A stretch of DNA of 64,000 nucleotides from Siphonodentalium dalli (Eukaryota; Mollusca; Scaphopoda; Gadilida; Siphonodentaliidae), in NCBI GenBank assembly GCA_032622095.1, contig CP136068.1, forward strand, positions 112,417,546-112,481,545, read 5' to 3'. A program made the position numbers and the translations under genes. Below, in pieces: positions 60,519-64,000 of this stretch. Positions within the stretch are counted from its first letter, which is position 1. Each line of letters begins with the position of its first letter. The notes beneath the pieces are model-generated. The model was not told where the DNA came from and searched no databases. It saw only the letters and a program-made list of their open reading frames with translations.

Positions 60519-60703
60519 CGGCTGAGTAGCCTCTCTCCGGTCTATCCGCATACAGAACAATTTGGCAAGGAAGTTGAAGCAGAATGTCTTGACGATGGAC
60601 GGGCACGCCCGACCCCTCGTACCTTTGTGATGTATGTTTAATGTCAGCACCGTCATCGCTGTAGCGAATGATACGATTGATATGGTGATCCCGTAATATA
60701 TAC
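60519..60703 (-). CDS. nicotinic receptor-like subunit, M3 exon
   Basis: A minus-strand exon of 185 bp between CTTTTAACTAATACAG (acceptor) and ACTCAGCCG-GTGAGT (donor), phase 1 in and phase 0 out. It begins within the third transmembrane helix, IYYGITISIVSFATAMTVL, followed by the family signature TLNIHHKG at the membrane exit. Then comes the start of the cytoplasmic loop with SIVKTFCFNFLAKLFCM, which corresponds to the amphipathic helix after M3 (usually a VRKVFLxxLPxLLxM-like string). It belongs with the M4 exon at 33989. The M2 pore helix and the ligand-binding domain should be in exons to the right of this window. The subunit is divergent, as many lophotrochozoan members are. Confidence 0.88.
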
Positions 60704-60754
60704 CTGTATTAGTTAAAAGAAAATATATATGTAATAGGTCCCTTTCATGTTGGG

Positions 60755-60926
60755 AGCTGCGCTGGTGCAGCATTCACAATCATGTGCCAGTGCATTCTCT
60801 ATTATGCGAGTCTCCCACAATATGGAATCACGCATATATAAGAGAATGCACTGGCTTACATGGTCACGGTAAATATTGTTAGGCCAATGCATTATTTAAT
60901 ATATGCAAGGCTGTATACGGGGGACT

Positions 60927-60986
<60 letters not shown>

Positions 60987-61035
60987 CGATAATGCATTGG
61001 CACAGGGTTTTCGCAAAATTTCAGGAAGCTCCAGC
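60755..61035. mobile_element. double-hairpin MITE, family C variant, with TA expansion
   Basis: Matches 660-890 from GGTGCAGCAT to TTTCGCAAAATTTCAGGAAG. In the second hairpin the right stem has been invaded by a TA run of about 60 bases (about 60921-60980), which disrupts pairing. Confidence 0.75.
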
Positions 61036-63100
61036 CATGGAATATGAATGTATTTGTAATATAGGCGGTGACGTGGCTGGAGGGTCTCCGCTTGGGGGGG
61101 GGGGGGGGGTGTCCACCCTGAAGTTTCCAAATGTAGCCCTTGAAGCAGATCTAAATCTCCTAAATACATTCCAATACAGAGGAAAATAGCACACTGTTGC
61201 TCTAAAACAACGCATACACCACTAATTATTGGTTGGAAAATCAAACATTGAGAACAGTTTCAACCTACAAATGGTGTAAAATGTCAAAAAACTGTTGTGT
61301 GAGGCGTGAAATTTCCAGTGCGTGAGGGTGGGTGTGTGTGTGTGGGGGGGGGGGGGGTGGGTGGTCGTACACACAAGCCCCACTGTCGCAACGTTCCTGT
61401 ATGTGAGAACTTCTGATATGCGTTAACAAAATATAATTTCTTATCGACGTGCCCATGATACATATACGATCGGAAAGGTATATTGAAATATATCTCAACT
61501 TTATCAAGCTCTATCCCAATTTAGAACCATGTCGGATTTCCAGCTCATGACCCCTCGTCTAGTCGTTCCAGGATCAAAATATGTCGACAAATATGCTCAT
61601 GCACTGCTGAAGAGTGAAGAGCCGATTTTCTAAATATACGACTTGGAATTGATACGTCTTTCAGTTGCGTATGATATAAATATATACGTCGCCCATTTAT
61701 CGGCCTTTTGTATATAGACCAGGCTGTGGCGGAGGTACATGTAGGTGCCAACGGAGAGCGCAGAAATTGCTTGTTTCATGTTCAACTTTCTTTCTTTTTC
61801 GTGCGGTCAAACATAATTGTTTCTTTTAAATATAAGGGAAAAGGGGACTCCTCTTGGAGAGCTGCTACACTATGGGTGGAATTAAGAGCCCCATGTCTAG
61901 TTTGTGTCTCCAAATTCATGTCAAAGTTGTCAACCCAAAAACAGTTTATCTGATGGTTTTAATGGCAATGTCCCACTTGCAAGTAGCTGTATCTTTTCAG
62001 CCTGTGCGGTCTCGATCTCGCATACTAAATTGTGATCAATGCAATGGCCTAAATGATTTGCTACCTGTATAGGTTTATTTTGGCCAGTATTATTATGCAG
62101 ACCGAGAACCAAGAGAAAATGGTTTGTGGTAATGACTTTCCCGCGTATGACTAGGAAGGAAGGTGAAGTAAACGTTTAATTTTATTTTATTCAATATTTT
62201 TCAAATTAGTCATGTCGATTACTGATGCATTAGGCTATACATGCTATTGCGATTGTGAAATTACGATGTATTATACAACAATACGGTAGGAATTTGGTTT
62301 GACTGGTTTTAATAATTAGGCATATATATTCCTAAAGTTGTAAGATGTGGATTGTTTACAATTGAATACATCTATTTACGAATTAAATTCGAAAAACATA
62401 AAGTGGTCCAATATTTCGCCAAAAAAATCCCTTTTTTTAATTTTTTGAAAAATCTCGAAAAAATCTGAAATTTTGGGGTAGGGGAAATATTTCTTAATAT
62501 CTCAACTAAACGGATACGAATTGCACATTAGGTTTTAGTACATCTTATAGCATATTCTTTGTGTCAGTGTTTGAATGCACATTCAGAGTCTTAGTCTATT
62601 TTGTTTAGAAGTTATCGCATCTTATGTGCGGGAAAAAATTTGAAATTTTCGATATTTTTCATGAAATAAATAAGACTTTGTTGCAAAAAAATTATTTTCC
62701 CTGAAATAAAACTATCCGTTCTTATTGAACTTATAGATAAGACTTTGTTCAATATAACAACGCTGGGATATGTATTTTTTAGTGAATTAAAATATCTTCG
62801 GCAAATTTTGAGAGAAAAAAAATGGTAAACAGGCTGTAGTAACTCTATGCCCCAGCAGATCGCTGATCACCTCCAATGTCATAATGCCCCTGGAGAATAC
62901 CTATCAGGAAATACCAGTTGCAATTTCTGCGCTCTTCGGTGGCACCTACCTCCTCCACAGCCTGGTCTAATACGGAAGCTGGCCTTGTTGCAATCTGGGG
63001 TCCCCAAACACAATGGCCGGATTCGTCATCTTATGGTGTGCACTCATAAGCAAATTGCCTTTACTTGACTGGCCTCTTGGTCCAGGATTGACTCGATTAT
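61036..63100. other. upstream part of the receptor gene or its intron; no exon recognised
   Basis: Contains family G with poly-G at about 61096 and another poly-G at about 61344, AT-rich DNA at 62380-62830, and a more GC-balanced 73-codon plus-strand frame at 62847-63068 with no known domain. M2 or ligand-binding exons of the receptor were looked for on the minus strand and not found. Confidence 0.5.
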
Positions 63101-63109
63101 GGAGACTTT

Positions 63110-63890
63110 ATTCAGCGCCAGAGGGGCTTTGCGCACATTTTGATCATTTGAACATTTTAATTTAAATTTTTTTTTATTAAATTTAAAACAAACAAATGTT
63201 AATTTAAATTTTAAATGTTGTCTCTTTTTAGATTCAACTCCTTACTCAATTTAACAAAAATGTTCATTTTAAAAAAAATTATATTTTACTTATTTTTAAA
63301 TCAAATTTTTTAAAGCCTAACGCAGTTATACCACAAGAATCACCACACCTAATTTAATTGAAATCGGTCCAGGGGTATTGGAGAACAGTTCGGAACAGAC
63401 AAACGGACATACAGATAGACAGCTCATATACCCTTTAATATATACAGATATACATGTAAATACACCAAATTTTGTCTTTGCGGGTGAAGCATCTTGCAGA
63501 AATCTATCTAAGAAAGTGATGAACAGAGCGTGATTCTCGTGTTGAGAGACATGCCCTTTGTTAAATTGATTTAAACACAGAATGAGATCGGATTAATAGT
63601 CAATGAGCGATACTTGTTTCTCAATGAATAAATCCATTGAGCGTGCACGCGGTCACGATAATTTATGACTTGTCAATAACCATTACATGTATATCGGCCC
63701 GATTATATCATTTGGTCCGATTGGTAAGAGGGTAGTTTGATTGCATAATCATATCACCGAATCGAGTTGTCAATTAGCTGGCAACTGAAAGACAAAAACG
63801 CCCCCTTAGACCCGGTTTGGTTGGACGGCCAATGTAGGTTTAAACCAGGTTTAAACTCGGAGGTTTAAACCGGAGATGACGAATCCGGCC
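63110..63890 (-). repeat. repeat J, minus-strand copy
   Basis: Reverse complement of 30545-31215. It extends further outward through TTTAAACC repeats and CCGGAGATGACGAATCCGGC, which also occur at 28510-28570. Confidence 0.8.
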
Positions 63891-64000
63891 AATGTGGTGG
63901 ACATGTGTGAATAGTACTTCAGCCTGTTATCCAGAAATCCGCACATTATCTGCTTATACAGAACTTGTTTTAAGTAGATACTCTGCTTAGAATCGCCACA

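Noticed and set aside
60860-61244. Opposed frames of 109 and 121 residues
   Set aside because: Much of each is translated TA microsatellite and poly-G; not genes.

Overview
This window is AT-rich, intron-and-repeat DNA from an animal genome. It has no operons, no closely packed genes and no ribosome-binding sites. The one clear host gene, together with the style of the dispersed repeats, suggests a lophotrochozoan, probably a mollusc. This placement is inference.

Host gene. Three exons on the minus strand encode the C-terminal part of a nicotinic acetylcholine receptor-like (Cys-loop) channel subunit: M3 at 60519-60703, a cytoplasmic-loop segment at 58034-58135, and the MA helix, M4 and stop codon at 33989-34360. 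Splice sites are canonical and the phases agree (1-0, 0-0, 0-stop). The ligand-binding, M1 and M2 exons are not seen and should lie beyond the right edge. The intron between the last two exons would be about 23.7 kb.

Layout. 1-9.3 kb: foldback MITEs and two low-copy-looking dispersed families. 10.8-15.6 kb: a recent 2.3-kb tandem duplication, with one copy carrying an extra 331-bp insertion. 17.2-22.5 kb: a composite of shared repeat flank, a broken zinc-finger-like gene on the plus strand, a Cys-rich gene fragment on the minus strand, and a 42-bp minisatellite that switches orientation. 25-31 kb: inverted-repeat elements and a 24-bp minisatellite. 34.4-58 kb (the receptor intron): a broken non-LTR retrotransposon whose 5' and 3' pieces flank a second copy of the 17-22 kb composite folded into a giant inverted repeat, two copies of a GC-rich TA-flanked element, Helitron-like ends, a 173-bp tandem array with higher-order structure, and a palindrome with a hammerhead-like core. 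58-64 kb: two receptor exons and further MITEs.

The most interesting structures are the 4.2-kb foldback at 36320-40502, the 373-bp GC-rich element with visible empty sites, and the possibility that the 17.8-20 kb gene fragments belonged to an autonomous relative of the foldback. None of the mobile elements looks intact.
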